Assembly: GCA_002437245.1 (NCBI GenBank)
Contig: DJOQ01000012.1
Span: 1 to 55,756 of the forward strand
Origin: Ruminococcaceae bacterium UBA6434
GTDB taxonomy: Bacteria > Bacillota > Clostridia > Oscillospirales > Acutalibacteraceae
Direction of reading: 5' to 3'
Length of the DNA: 55,756 nt
Positions 18,170 through 26,690 of the stretch are shown piece after piece. A model generated the notes under the pieces. That model had not been told where the DNA came from, did not search any database, and worked only from the letters and a program-made list of their open reading frames with translations. The number at the start of each line of letters is the position of its first letter. The first letter of the stretch is position 1. Made by a program: the position numbers and the translations under genes.

Positions 18170-19096
18170 TCAGTCTGTAAGCGACAATTTAACGGCAATC
18201 GGGAAATGGTCGCTCGGATACACTCCGTCATATGTGTTTTTCACAATCTCAAAGCTATGCGCCGTAATGCCCGTCTTTGAAACCATAAAATAGTCTATAC
18301 AGCTTCTGTCAAGCGCTTTGCCGAAATTCTGATATGTGCAGGAGTTGTCGGGATTATCCGTAAGGTACTTGGCGTCGTTAAAGTTTTCGGTCGCCATTTT
18401 GTATGTTTCGCTGTCCTCTTCGGCGTTAAAATCGCCCATAATTATCGACGGCTTGCCTCCGAACTGCGCTATTTTATCAAGCACAACGCGAATCCCGTTT
18501 ATGCGCGCCTCATCGCTTATATGGTCAAGGTGAGTGTTAAACACAACAAAGTCCTTGCCGGTCTGTTTTTCTTTAAGTATAACATAGCTGCAAACTCTGT
18601 AACAAGCCGCACCCCAATCCTTGCTCATAATCTCGGGAGTTTCGGAAAGCCAAAACGAGCCCTTATCCTCGAGTTCGAATTTTTCGGTGCTGTAAAATAT
18701 GGGACACCCTTCCGAGAGATATGTATTATCGCGATACTCTATAACGCTGTCATATCCTTTAAGCGTATTTTGCAAATATGCGTAATGGAACTTTGTGACC
18801 TCTTGAAAGCCTATGACATCCGGCATAACCGAAGCCACATTTTCAATTACGAGACCCGCGCGGTAGCACCAACTCTTTTTGCCCACATCCGTAGGGCTGA
18901 AGCAACGCACATTGGCGCTCATAACGGTTATTTCGTCCGTTTCCGCTTTTGACGATATATCAAACGGCTGTTTTTCGGTTTTCTTATACTTCGGATAATA
19001 CCAAAAATCCATTGCCGCAACCGCAATTATAAAAACAAGAATCACCGAAAGAACAATACAGAATATTTTTAATCCCTTTTTCTTTGTTTTTGCCAA
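18170..19096 (-). CDS. Membrane-anchored endonuclease/exonuclease/phosphatase-family protein
   Basis: About 308 residues. A single N-terminal helix (residues 10-32) would anchor the catalytic domain outside the cell. EEP motifs appear in order: GFQEV (metal Glu), NTHLDH, GDFNAEE and SDHFPI (catalytic His). The superfamily covers DNases, sphingomyelinases and inositol phosphatases, so the exact substrate is open. A TTG at 19096 has AAAAGGG about eight bases upstream and is preferred over a GTG at 19105, which would sit directly on that site. It is divergent from the PI-PLC operon, which may be functionally related. Confidence 0.85.
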   Translation of the reverse strand: MAKTKKKGLKIFCIVLSVILVFIIAVAAMDFWYYPKYKKTEKQPFDISSKAETDEITVMSANVRCFSPTDVGKKSWCYRAGLVIENVASVMPDVIGFQEVTKFHYAYLQNTLKGYDSVIEYRDNTYLSEGCPIFYSTEKFELEDKGSFWLSETPEIMSKDWGAACYRVCSYVILKEKQTGKDFVVFNTHLDHISDEARINGIRVVLDKIAQFGGKPSIIMGDFNAEEDSETYKMATENFNDAKYLTDNPDNSCTYQNFGKALDRSCIDYFMVSKTGITAHSFEIVKNTYDGVYPSDHFPIAVKLSLTD

Positions 19097-19263
19097 GGAA
19101 AGCACCCTTTTTCACGTAACTTCTATAAATAAAATAATAGCATAAAAGGGCTTAAAAGTCTATATGTTTGTTGACGGCGGCGGCAGGAAAAAAACGGCTT
19201 TAATCCTTGTGTTGCACTCGGGCAATTTATGGTATACAATAGCAATAAAGAAGGGGTGATTTT

Positions 19264-20151
19264 ATGCACACCGAAAACTGGATGAAGAACATCGCCGACG
19301 AAACCTTACTGTCGATGATAAACATTCCCGGAACGCATGACAGCGCAGCAAGATTTGTAACCGCTCCGACACCTCAGATATTTTGCTGTCAGGATATGTC
19401 CGTAAAAAAACAGCTGTTGTCCGGAGCGAGATTTCTCGACATACGGCTTGTACTGAGTCGCAAAAAATTCAAAGCGGTACACTATATAATGAGATGCCGC
19501 AAAAATAAAGAGCTGTCGGGCGGAACGCTGCTTTTTGACGACATACTTCGCGACACAGCCGAGTTTTTAAAGGAAAACCCGACCGAAACCGTTATCGTGA
19601 GCGTAAAAATGGATTTCGGCGTCAATGTAAGGGACTTTTACCAAAGCTTTGTGCATCGATACATAGAGCCGCAAAAAGAGCTTTGGTACACAGAAAACAA
19701 AATACCGAGTCTCGGTGCGGTTCGCGGCAAAATAGTGCTTATGAGGCGCTGTATGCTCGGCACAAACGACCTTTCCTCTGTTGACAACGGACTTGATTTT
19801 TCGTATTGGGAGGATCAGAAAGGGACGGACAATCCCCTACCGCTCCCATGCTGGTTCGGAAACGAGGAAAACGAAAAAGCAATAATACAAGACAGATACG
19901 CTCTTACAAAAGAAGAGAAATGGCGCTCTGCCGTAACTACCATGCTCGGCGATTACCGACCGCACAAAAATATTATGGCATTGAACTTTTTGAGCACAAG
20001 GGGCAATCCGAGAGAAAATGCCGATTACATAAACAAAAAGTTCTCGGAATACCCTCTGCCCGACAAGCCGCTCGGCATAATCATATTTGACTTTTTGACC
20101 GAGGCTCTTGCCGAAAAAGTCATCAACACCAACACGGAGGCGAAAAAATGA
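19264..20151 (+). CDS. Phosphatidylinositol-specific phospholipase C-like protein
   Basis: 295 residues with the PI-PLC X-domain. The first catalytic His is His25 in NIPGTHDSA, followed by ARFLDIRLV, the second His in AVHYIM, and SVKMDFG. Bacterial enzymes cleave phosphatidylinositol or GPI to a cyclic inositol phosphate. There is no signal peptide, so it is either cytoplasmic or exported by an unknown route, which is unusual for this family. It starts with ATG after AAGGGGTG. Its stop overlaps the next ATG, so the three genes to 21591 form an operon. Confidence 0.88.
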   Translation: MHTENWMKNIADETLLSMINIPGTHDSAARFVTAPTPQIFCCQDMSVKKQLLSGARFLDIRLVLSRKKFKAVHYIMRCRKNKELSGGTLLFDDILRDTAEFLKENPTETVIVSVKMDFGVNVRDFYQSFVHRYIEPQKELWYTENKIPSLGAVRGKIVLMRRCMLGTNDLSSVDNGLDFSYWEDQKGTDNPLPLPCWFGNEENEKAIIQDRYALTKEEKWRSAVTTMLGDYRPHKNIMALNFLSTRGNPRENADYINKKFSEYPLPDKPLGIIIFDFLTEALAEKVINTNTEAKK

Positions 20152-20615
20152 GTCTGATATTCGAAGAGACGAAAACTCTGACCCCTGACGACACAAAGAC
20201 CAATGTTCCGCTGCAATTTTATGTTGCGGAGGAGCTCGAAAAAATGGAGATTGAATTTTCGTATTCGCCGAAAAACCTCGACGATGAAGAAAAGGCGCAC
20301 AAATACATAGACGACGGGTTTGAAAAGTACGCTCCGGAGCCGTACAGAAAAGGCTATAAACCATGGTATGAATACCTGCCCGTCAAAAATCTGCTCACGG
20401 TATCGCTTGACAGCCCCGACGGCTATATAGGCTGCGCACACAGGCAGGACAGCCGCCAAACGCACATTATTTCGGAGAAAGAAAGCTCCCGCGGATTTAT
20501 AAAAACGAAGCTTCCGAGCGGCCTTTACAGAATAACGATAAACGTACACGCGTTAGTTACCGACGAATGTACGTTTAATATAAAAGTTTTCGGCGAGGTG
20601 AAAAGCAATGCTTAA
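20148..20615 (+). CDS. Hypothetical protein in the PI-PLC operon
   Basis: 155 residues, not recognised. It has no membrane segment or signal peptide. Alternating hydrophobic residues in the second half (LLTVSLDSP, GLYRITINVHA, FNIKVFGEV) suggest a beta-sandwich, perhaps a binding module. The start overlaps the PI-PLC stop (ATGA) and the end overlaps the PHP gene by eight bases. Such tight coupling suggests that it works with both enzymes. Confidence 0.75.
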   Translation: MSLIFEETKTLTPDDTKTNVPLQFYVAEELEKMEIEFSYSPKNLDDEEKAHKYIDDGFEKYAPEPYRKGYKPWYEYLPVKNLLTVSLDSPDGYIGCAHRQDSRQTHIISEKESSRGFIKTKLPSGLYRITINVHALVTDECTFNIKVFGEVKSNA

Positions 20616-21591
20616 ATGGTTTCCGTGCGAAATGCACTGTCATACCCTACACAGCGACGGCAAATTCACCGTCGAGTCGCTTATGCAAACAGCCAAGGAA
20701 TACGGGCTCTCGGGTATAGCCCTTACAGATCACAACACCGTTTCCGGTTGGGACGAAATAACCGAGGAAAGAGAAAGGAAATATGTTTCAGTTCTGAAAG
20801 GAATAGAATGGACTACCTTTTTCGGACATATGCTTGTCACCGACTGCAAAGAATTTGTAGACTGGCGCGACGCCGTTCCCGACAATATAGATGAAAAAAT
20901 CGCCGAGGTCAAAAAGCGCGGCGGTATGGTAGGAATAGCACACCCGTATGAGCTGGGAAGCCCGATGTGCACCGGTTGCTTTTGGGACTATCACGTTAAA
21001 AAATGGGAAAATGTGGACTATATCGAGGTGTGGTCAAAGCCGTTTCCGCCGTCAAAATCGGCAAACGAGCGCGCATTTGCACTTTGGACGGGTCTTCTTG
21101 ACAAGGGGTATCACCTTGCCGCAACCTACGGCAAAGACTGGCACATGAAATCCGACGAAACGGAGCCTTACGGCTGCACTTACATAGGCACAGAAAGCGA
21201 AACGCTCACCGGCGCGGAAATAAAAAAAGCAGTACAAAACGGAAGAACGTCAATTACCATGGGTCCTTTGATTACCCTCACGGCGCTGCGCGGTGAAAAG
21301 GAATATAATGTTGGTGATGTTTTGGATGAAGGCAAGGCAAAAATTAAAATAGAAGTTTTTCCGGAAACAAGAAAAGAGCATTGGGAGAAATTCAACATCA
21401 CCTCAGAGTCGGTAAGGTTAATAAGGAACGGCTGTCAGACCGTATTCGAGTCAAAATACGGCGGCGACGCTCTGGCGTTTAACTTAAACTGCGAACCAGG
21501 CTGGTATATTGCCGAGCTTTGGGGCAAAGTAAACGGCAAAAGATATATGATAGGATTTACAAGTCCCATTTATTTTACCGCGGAAAAATAA
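20608..21591 (+). CDS. PHP-domain metallohydrolase (CehA/McbA type)
   Basis: 327 residues. The PHP metal-binding motifs are EMHCHTLHSDG at the N-terminus, ALTDHNT, GIEWT and GIAHPYE. The C-terminal third is a beta-rich segment typical of CehA/McbA-like members. PHP domains hydrolyse phosphoesters. Together with PI-PLC upstream, a phosphodiester substrate is plausible, but this is inference. It overlaps the upstream hypothetical gene and is followed by a strong terminator. Confidence 0.88.
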   Translation: MLKWFPCEMHCHTLHSDGKFTVESLMQTAKEYGLSGIALTDHNTVSGWDEITEERERKYVSVLKGIEWTTFFGHMLVTDCKEFVDWRDAVPDNIDEKIAEVKKRGGMVGIAHPYELGSPMCTGCFWDYHVKKWENVDYIEVWSKPFPPSKSANERAFALWTGLLDKGYHLAATYGKDWHMKSDETEPYGCTYIGTESETLTGAEIKKAVQNGRTSITMGPLITLTALRGEKEYNVGDVLDEGKAKIKIEVFPETRKEHWEKFNITSESVRLIRNGCQTVFESKYGGDALAFNLNCEPGWYIAELWGKVNGKRYMIGFTSPIYFTAEK

Positions 21592-21610
21592 TGCTGCGGT
21601 GCGAAAAAAC

Positions 21611-21653
21611 AACAAAGCTGCTGTAAATGACAAACCTTTACAGCAGCTTTGTT
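21611..21653. terminator. Bidirectional terminator between convergent operons
   Basis: Perfect 17-bp arms (AACAAAGCTGCTGTAAA and its complement) around a 9-nt loop, with a T-rich tail on each strand. It separates the plus-strand PHP gene from the minus-strand DUF1284 gene. Confidence 0.9.
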
Positions 21654-21674
21654 AATATTCAATTTGTGTTACGG

Positions 21675-22055
21675 TCACAAATCCGCTTTGCCGCATATAT
21701 GATACCATTGACAGTCGCCGCATACAAAGCGGAGCATATCTTTTTTTATGATATTATTTTCGACAAGCGAATAAAGACAGCCGTACTCATACACCTTGTC
21801 AAAATCAAGATTGCACAAGCTTATTACAGAGCAGTCGTATCTTTTAACCTTTTCACTTTCAAAGCACATATTTTTACTGTTATTTGGGCATTTTAGGCAG
21901 ATGTCGTCACAGCCGCCCGTCAAAACAACTTCGCTGTCGTTTTTCAGATTTGATATTACATACCGCATATTTTCGCTGAATTCGTCGGAATATCCGTATC
22001 CTTTAAAATAGCGCATACACAAAAGATGATGCGGTCTAATCGAAAATTTTGACAT
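21675..22055 (-). CDS. DUF1284-family cysteine-rich protein
   Basis: 126 residues starting near SIRPHHLLCMRYF, the hallmark of DUF1284, with Cys pairs in GCDDICLKCPNN, MCFESE and a C-terminal CGDCQWYHIC. The cysteine pattern suggests an iron-sulphur or zinc site, but the function is unknown. It overlaps the end of bioY by 20 bp and so is translated from the same message, which hints at a link with biotin or biotin-dependent metabolism. Confidence 0.85.
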   Translation of the reverse strand: MSKFSIRPHHLLCMRYFKGYGYSDEFSENMRYVISNLKNDSEVVLTGGCDDICLKCPNNSKNMCFESEKVKRYDCSVISLCNLDFDKVYEYGCLYSLVENNIIKKDMLRFVCGDCQWYHICGKADL

Positions 22056-22617
22056 ATTTCGGAACAGTCCTTGTTATGATAACTGCGAGCACAATTTTAA
22101 GTGCGTCGGGAATCAAAAACGGTACCACGCATTTACTGAGAGCCAAGGCAAGACCTACGGGTTCGGCTCTGTGGGCATATACCGCTATAAACCAAATTGT
22201 GCCGAAAGTGTAACACGCTAAAAGCCCGAGAACCATTCCGAGTATTATCGACCAAAGCTTTTTGCCGAAAACCAACGTTATGAGCCAATAGACGAGCGCC
22301 GTGAAAATAAATCCCATTATATAGCCGCCCGTTACACCGAAGAGCGTTCCAATTCCGCTTGAAAAGCCCGAAAAAACAGGTATACCGACAGCTCCGAGCA
22401 ACACATATATAAGGACGGACAGAGTACCTCTTTTTCCGCCGAGCAAGCCGACGGCGCAGAAAACACCGAAGGTCTGAAGCGTAAACGGTATGACCATAGG
22501 CACCGAGATCCACGAGCAAACGGCAATAATTACGGCAAATACGGCTATATATACCATATCAAGCGTTTTTTGCCCGACACTTTTTTTCGGTTTTGTTTTA
22601 ACATTGTTTTCAGCCAT
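22036..22617 (-). CDS. bioY: BioY, biotin ECF transporter S component
   Basis: 193 residues with about six membrane helices. The BioY signatures are present: a VPFTLQTFGV-like stretch (VIPFTLQTFGV), GLLGGKRGTLSV, and GVTGGYIMGF. BioY binds biotin and imports it with the shared EcfT/EcfA module encoded elsewhere. The N-terminal 15 residues are basic and cytoplasmic. It has its own promoter with a BirA-like operator and an AAAGGAG ribosome site. Confidence 0.95.
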   Translation of the reverse strand: MAENNVKTKPKKSVGQKTLDMVYIAVFAVIIAVCSWISVPMVIPFTLQTFGVFCAVGLLGGKRGTLSVLIYVLLGAVGIPVFSGFSSGIGTLFGVTGGYIMGFIFTALVYWLITLVFGKKLWSIILGMVLGLLACYTFGTIWFIAVYAHRAEPVGLALALSKCVVPFLIPDALKIVLAVIITRTVPKYVKIFD

Positions 22618-22622
22618 AAAAA

Positions 22623-22702
22623 TACTCCTTTAAGCGTGAACTTAAAGGAGTATATCATTATGCCGGTTGATTGTCAACCTAAAATTCAATCTTGGGTGAC
22701 AA
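22623..22702 (-). promoter_or_regulatory. bioY promoter with BirA-like operator and a second palindrome
   Basis: On the minus strand, TTGACA (22672-22677) and TATACT (22649-22654) are 17 bp apart. TTGTCAACC (22671-22679) and GGGTGACAA (22694-22702), 14 bp apart, match 15 of 18 positions of the Firmicutes BirA consensus TTGTTAACC...GGTTAACAA and cover the -35. Separately, a 12-bp palindrome, TACTCCTTTAAG (22623-22634) with CTTAAAGGAGTA (22641-22652), spans the -10, the start point and the bioY ribosome site. Regulation by BirA is inferred. Confidence 0.65.
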
Positions 22703-24419
22703 TATATTTTTTGAGCATATCGCGTACCATCTGCTCGACGGTTTCCTTAACCTCGGCAAGCGGGACTTTTTTGCTGACGGATTTGTCTCTCGTAACGACC
22801 TCGCAGACATTTTCGCCCATATTTCTGGGGCTTACTATCACACGAACCGGCACACCGAGCAAATCGGCGTCGGAGAACATAACGCCCGGACGCACGTTTC
22901 TGTCGTCATATATAACCTCAATGCCGTCGTTCTGCAAATCGTTATATAACGAGTCCGCAAAGCTCTTGGCGTTCTCGTCGTCGGAACGCAGGCAGCAGAG
23001 ATGAACCTGCCACGGAGCTATTGACATAGGCCAAATAGGACCGTAATCATCATGGTGAGCCTCGCAAACGGACGCGGCAAGTCTGCCGACGCCTATTCCG
23101 TAGCAGCCCATTATCGGGTACTGAGAATTACCGTCTTTATCAAGATAAGTCATATTCATGGTCTTTGTATACTTCGTGCCGAGCTGGAATATATTTCCGA
23201 CCTCTATGCCGCGCGAAATATTTATTGTATGCTTACCGCACTTCGGACAAATACCGCCTGCGGTGATTTTGGCAACATCCGCATACTCCGCGTCGGGTAT
23301 GTCGCGCTCCATACAAAGCCCCGTATAGTGGTAGCCCTCTTTATTGGCTCCGCACGACAGATTGTTAGTGCCTTTAAGCGAGCGGTCGTAAACTACTTTG
23401 AAATCGCCGTTTAAGTTGTACGGTCCTATAAATCCGGCTTTAAGTCCGCACTCTTCGGTAATAACACCCGGGTGGATGTTTTCACGGAGATAATTTGTAA
23501 GCTTGGTTTCGTTCACATCGAGATCGCCTCTTATGAACACAACCACAAATTTATCGTCCGAATTCTGCTGATATACAACAGCCTTGCAGGACTTTTCAAG
23601 CGGCGTTTTGAGAAAATCGCAAATATCCTCTATTGTATGGATATTCGGTGTTTCGACAAGCTCCAAATTTTCGCTTACATCGTCTTTCTTGTTTTCGATA
23701 ATGCTCTCGGCAGCCTCCATATTTGCCCTGTAACCGCACTCGGAGCAATAAGCGATTGTATCTTCGCCTACCGGAGTTAAAAGCATATATTCGTGCGAGA
23801 CGCTGCCGCCCATCATACCGGAATCCGATTTTACGGCAACAACCTCCGGCAATCCGGCACGCGCAAAAATGCGGTTGTACGCTTCGTAAACCTCCATATA
23901 GTATTTTTCGAGGTCTTCCTGCGAAGTGTGGAAAGAATATGCGTCCTTCATTGTAAATTCACGAACACGTATAAGACCTGCACGCGGTCTTGCCTCGTCA
24001 CGGAATTTGGTCTGAATCTGATATATCATAAACGGATATTTGGAGTAGGAATTTGCATACTCGCGAACAAGCTGCACCGCGGCTTCCTCGTGAGTCATAC
24101 CGAGAACAAGACGCGCATTGTTACGGTCGGTAAAACGCATAAGCTCGCTTCCTACGCTTTCATATCTGCCGGACTCGTCCCAAAGGCTCGCCGGAAGAAC
24201 CACCGGGAATTTTACCTCCTGACCGCCTACCTTATCCATCTCATCGCGGAGTATATCCTCGATTTTACGGCATATACGGTTAAGCGGAGTAAACTGAGAA
24301 TAAATACCGTTTGCGACGCCCTTCATATATCCGCCGCGCAGCATCAACGCGTGGCTGTCAATAACGCAGTCGGACGGTTTTTCTTTGAATCTCTCGCCTA
24401 CGAGCTTATCAAGTTTCAT
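22686..24419 (-). CDS. proS: Prolyl-tRNA synthetase, bacterial type
   Basis: 577 residues. Class II motif 2 is in FRDEARPRAGLIRVREF and motif 3 in GCYGIGVGRLAAS. An editing (INS/YbaK-like) domain lies between them at about residues 225-390, defining the bacterial-type ProRS that removes misacylated alanine. The C-terminal anticodon-binding domain is complete. It charges tRNA-Pro. Expression is controlled by the T-box leader upstream. The start has a GGAGG site before the ATG. Confidence 0.97.
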   Translation of the reverse strand: MKLDKLVGERFKEKPSDCVIDSHALMLRGGYMKGVANGIYSQFTPLNRICRKIEDILRDEMDKVGGQEVKFPVVLPASLWDESGRYESVGSELMRFTDRNNARLVLGMTHEEAAVQLVREYANSYSKYPFMIYQIQTKFRDEARPRAGLIRVREFTMKDAYSFHTSQEDLEKYYMEVYEAYNRIFARAGLPEVVAVKSDSGMMGGSVSHEYMLLTPVGEDTIAYCSECGYRANMEAAESIIENKKDDVSENLELVETPNIHTIEDICDFLKTPLEKSCKAVVYQQNSDDKFVVVFIRGDLDVNETKLTNYLRENIHPGVITEECGLKAGFIGPYNLNGDFKVVYDRSLKGTNNLSCGANKEGYHYTGLCMERDIPDAEYADVAKITAGGICPKCGKHTINISRGIEVGNIFQLGTKYTKTMNMTYLDKDGNSQYPIMGCYGIGVGRLAASVCEAHHDDYGPIWPMSIAPWQVHLCCLRSDDENAKSFADSLYNDLQNDGIEVIYDDRNVRPGVMFSDADLLGVPVRVIVSPRNMGENVCEVVTRDKSVSKKVPLAEVKETVEQMVRDMLKKYIVTQD

Positions 24420-24440
24420 TACATTTTCCTCCGATTTAAC

Positions 24441-24680
24441 AAAAAATAAATCCCGAACGAAGCTTTGGCTTCATTCAGGACAAACTAACAAAATAGCCTG
24501 CGGTACCACCTGTATTCGGAAAATCCGCTCTCATTTGTCTGTAACGGGACACCCGCCGCGTTCTGCGCGGAGCTTAAAGACGGGTTCGATAATACCGCCG
24601 CAGGGCTTTCACCGACCGCCCGCTCTCTGAAACGACAAATACTATCTACTGTTTCTCATCAACGCTTTTTTAAATATATC
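24441..24680 (-). promoter_or_regulatory. T-box riboswitch of proS
   Basis: The minus-strand leader contains the T-box core CAGGTGGTACCGCAGG (24494-24512 region), which pairs with the uncharged tRNA acceptor end. It is followed by a strong terminator with stem TCCTGAATGAAGC / GCTTCGTTCGGGA (24451-24480) and a T-rich tail. Upstream, the stem I elements AGTAGA, AGAGAGC and GGTGAAAGCC are visible. A CCC triplet at 24582-24584, in the expected specifier position, fits tRNA-Pro. The core is certain; the specifier placement is less so. Confidence 0.92.
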
Positions 24681-24684
24681 GGAT

Positions 24685-24713
24685 ATTATACTTCCGCAAT
24701 CGGAATTTGTCAA
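24685..24713 (-). promoter_or_regulatory. proS promoter
   Basis: TTGACA (24708-24713) and TATAAT (24685-24690) with a 17-bp spacer, a consensus housekeeping promoter that drives the T-box leader. Confidence 0.9.
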
Positions 24714-24719
24714 ATCATA

Positions 24720-25448
24720 TCATTTTTTTTCCGCTTTATCCGCCGCATTTTCGGTACTTTCGTTTTTCTTGCGTTTTTTATCTGCCACGTTTTTGATTAT
24801 AACGGCTATAACTATTACGGGAATGGCAAAAAGGCATACGGTCATTATGAGTTTCATCGGGATGTAATCATATATCTTGTCGCCGAGAATCGTAAACAAT
24901 ATAACGCGCGGAGCAAGCCCAAGGAACGAAAACAGAATATACTTCCCGAAATTGTACTTACTGCTGCCGAGAAACAGACTTACGAAATCGAGTGGAAACA
25001 CGGTTATAAAACGCATAAGGAAAACTGACGCGTCCTTTTTATTTTCCTGCATTTCAAGTATCTTTTTGCCGTATTTCTGCTTTTGCATCATCTTATTTAT
25101 ATAATCGCCGCCGAGGAACAGCCCGAAAAGATATGACGCCGTAAATTCCACAAGTATTCCGGCGATATTCACAAGCACAGCCGTCATCGGAGAGAAAGCC
25201 ATACCGACCGAAATATAGACGAGCGACGCGGGAATAACAAGCACAAGCCCCTTTACAAAATATACCGCAAGGACCGACAGAACAGCCGGCAAAAGCGACG
25301 GAGCCGCCGAAACGATTTCGCGCACGTCTATATTTACAAGCTTTTTATAGTTTATAAGCACAAAAACAAACACGGCGAGAGCCACTGTGATTTTTGAAAT
25401 AAGCTTTATAAGTTCTTTTTTATTTTCTTTCATATACTGCTTTTTCAC
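24720..25448 (-). CDS. TVP38/TMEM64 (VTT-domain) membrane protein
   Basis: About 242 residues with five or six membrane helices. It matches the VTT domain, with the FVEFTASYLFGLFLGGDY-like segment (ILVEFTASYLFGLFLG) and FITVFPLDFVSLFLG. Members of this DedA-related superfamily are thought to move or scramble lipids, but the activity of bacterial TVP38 proteins is not settled. The C-terminus is a lysine-rich tail. The start is uncertain: a GTG at 25448 or an ATG at 25433, neither with a strong ribosome site. Confidence 0.85.
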   Translation of the reverse strand: MKKQYMKENKKELIKLISKITVALAVFVFVLINYKKLVNIDVREIVSAAPSLLPAVLSVLAVYFVKGLVLVIPASLVYISVGMAFSPMTAVLVNIAGILVEFTASYLFGLFLGGDYINKMMQKQKYGKKILEMQENKKDASVFLMRFITVFPLDFVSLFLGSSKYNFGKYILFSFLGLAPRVILFTILGDKIYDYIPMKLIMTVCLFAIPVIVIAVIIKNVADKKRKKNESTENAADKAEKK

Positions 25449-25567
25449 TTTCGTTTTTTATAGCGTCGTACAAAACAGCGGCACCGTTGTGCGCTCTATG
25501 GAGACAACGGTAGTATACCACAGAAAAGCGATTTAGCAAACAAAAAGAATAAATATGTATATAAATT

Positions 25568-25600
25568 CAGTGCTGCCCCCCAAAAAGGGAGACAACACTG
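25568..25600 (-). terminator. Hairpin after the LytTR gene
   Basis: CAGTGTTGTCTCCC pairs with GGGGGGCAGCACTG (with G:T pairs) around a five-T loop on the minus strand, 39 bp past the LytTR stop. The downstream sequence is AT-rich but lacks a clean T run. Confidence 0.6.
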
Positions 25601-25638
25601 TGAGGGGGAAAAACACTGTGTGGGAAACAATACTGCTT

Positions 25639-26352
25639 CTACCGGTTCTCGGAGTATAAAGCATACTCCTCCTTAACGCCTCTGTACTTCTTTTGCGGAA
25701 CCGAAATTTCGCTTCCGTCGCTCAGCCTTACGGCATACGGATATATCGCGGTAACATAGTCAAAGTTGACAACATAGCTTTTGTGTATGCGTACAAAATT
25801 CGACGGCAGAAGATTTGTAATATCGCTTATCTTTATATATGATATATAAGTGCCCGAGAGCGTATGAACAACAAGCCTTCGTCCGGCGCTCTCACAGTAT
25901 TTGATTTCGTTTGTATTCAGCACGGTAACACAGTTGTCATAATTCAAGGTTATATACGACGAACGCACCTTAGTTACATTTTGCACGGCACGTGTGAGGA
26001 CGAGCTGTAAATTGTCGGCATTCAAAGGCGTCACAAGGAAGTCCGCATATTTCACGGTGTAAATATTGCGCGCATTTTCCACATATGCGGTAACTAAAAT
26101 CATCTGCATTTCCGGGAAACGGTCCGTTAATTTTAAAGAGAGTGCAAGTCCGCTTTTGCTGTCGGGGTCAATACTGAGAAAAGCTATGTCACAGACATTG
26201 CCCTTTGCAAAAACGAAATCCGAAAGACCTTTTCCGTCCTCAAACGAAAATATTTTATGCTCTACCGAGCATTTCTTTAAAATTATATCTGCCAGCTCGG
26301 CAATATGTTTTCTTTGTAAACTGTCGCTGTCGCAAATCGCAACGGTAATCAA
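25639..26352 (-). CDS. LytTR-family response regulator with a degenerate receiver
   Basis: 237 residues: a receiver-like domain (1-115) and a LytTR DNA-binding domain (about 135-230, ending in NFVRIHKSYVVNFDYV and VPQKKYRGV). The acidic pocket keeps Asp8 and Asp10, but the phospho-acceptor position in CDIAFLSIDPD is Ser60 and the conserved Lys of the KP motif is replaced (LVTPLN). It probably does not respond to a histidine kinase, and none is nearby. The next genes, on the other strand, encode a Ser/Thr kinase cassette, so phosphorylation by that route is a speculation worth noting. Confidence 0.9.
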   Translation of the reverse strand: MITVAICDSDSLQRKHIAELADIILKKCSVEHKIFSFEDGKGLSDFVFAKGNVCDIAFLSIDPDSKSGLALSLKLTDRFPEMQMILVTAYVENARNIYTVKYADFLVTPLNADNLQLVLTRAVQNVTKVRSSYITLNYDNCVTVLNTNEIKYCESAGRRLVVHTLSGTYISYIKISDITNLLPSNFVRIHKSYVVNFDYVTAIYPYAVRLSDGSEISVPQKKYRGVKEEYALYSENR

Positions 26353-26690
26353 AAAAACACCCCTGTTTATTCCGTATTATATAAATTATTTTTAAAACGC
26401 CCGAATGTAATCAAAAGCCCATTCATTGCAGCAAAAAACATTTTATAAAATTATATACGTGTTTTTAGCGGAAATCTATTCTCTGTTTGAGTACAAAAAA
26501 CGACATTTTATTGGATTCAAGAGCCGCTTTTTCTCGTCAAAAAAGCGCGATATATCACCGTTTTACTTGACAAAGCAATGTTTTTTGGGTATTTTATATA
26601 TAGACATTTTGTTGCGGATTGATTTCTTTTTTTACAGCTTTTAAAAAGTCCTTTAATTGCGGCAAAATGGAACGAAAGGGGTATTTTGCA
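26353..26690. promoter_or_regulatory. Divergent intergenic region with the kinase-cassette promoter
   Basis: A plus-strand TTGACA (26567-26572) and TATTTT (26590-26595), 17 bp apart, form a good promoter about 95 bp before the HTH gene. The left part, upstream of the LytTR gene, is AT-rich with no clear operator. An AT-rich reading frame crosses this promoter and I do not regard it as a gene. Confidence 0.7.

Noticed and set aside
22686..24419. Opposite-strand reading frames in proS, purL, aroC and similar long genes
   Set aside because: They are mirror frames of well-supported genes, lack ribosome sites and show no recognisable protein features.
26426..26644. 72-residue plus-strand reading frame before the HTH gene
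   Set aside because: It is AT-rich, low-complexity and crosses the consensus promoter of the cassette; no ribosome site.
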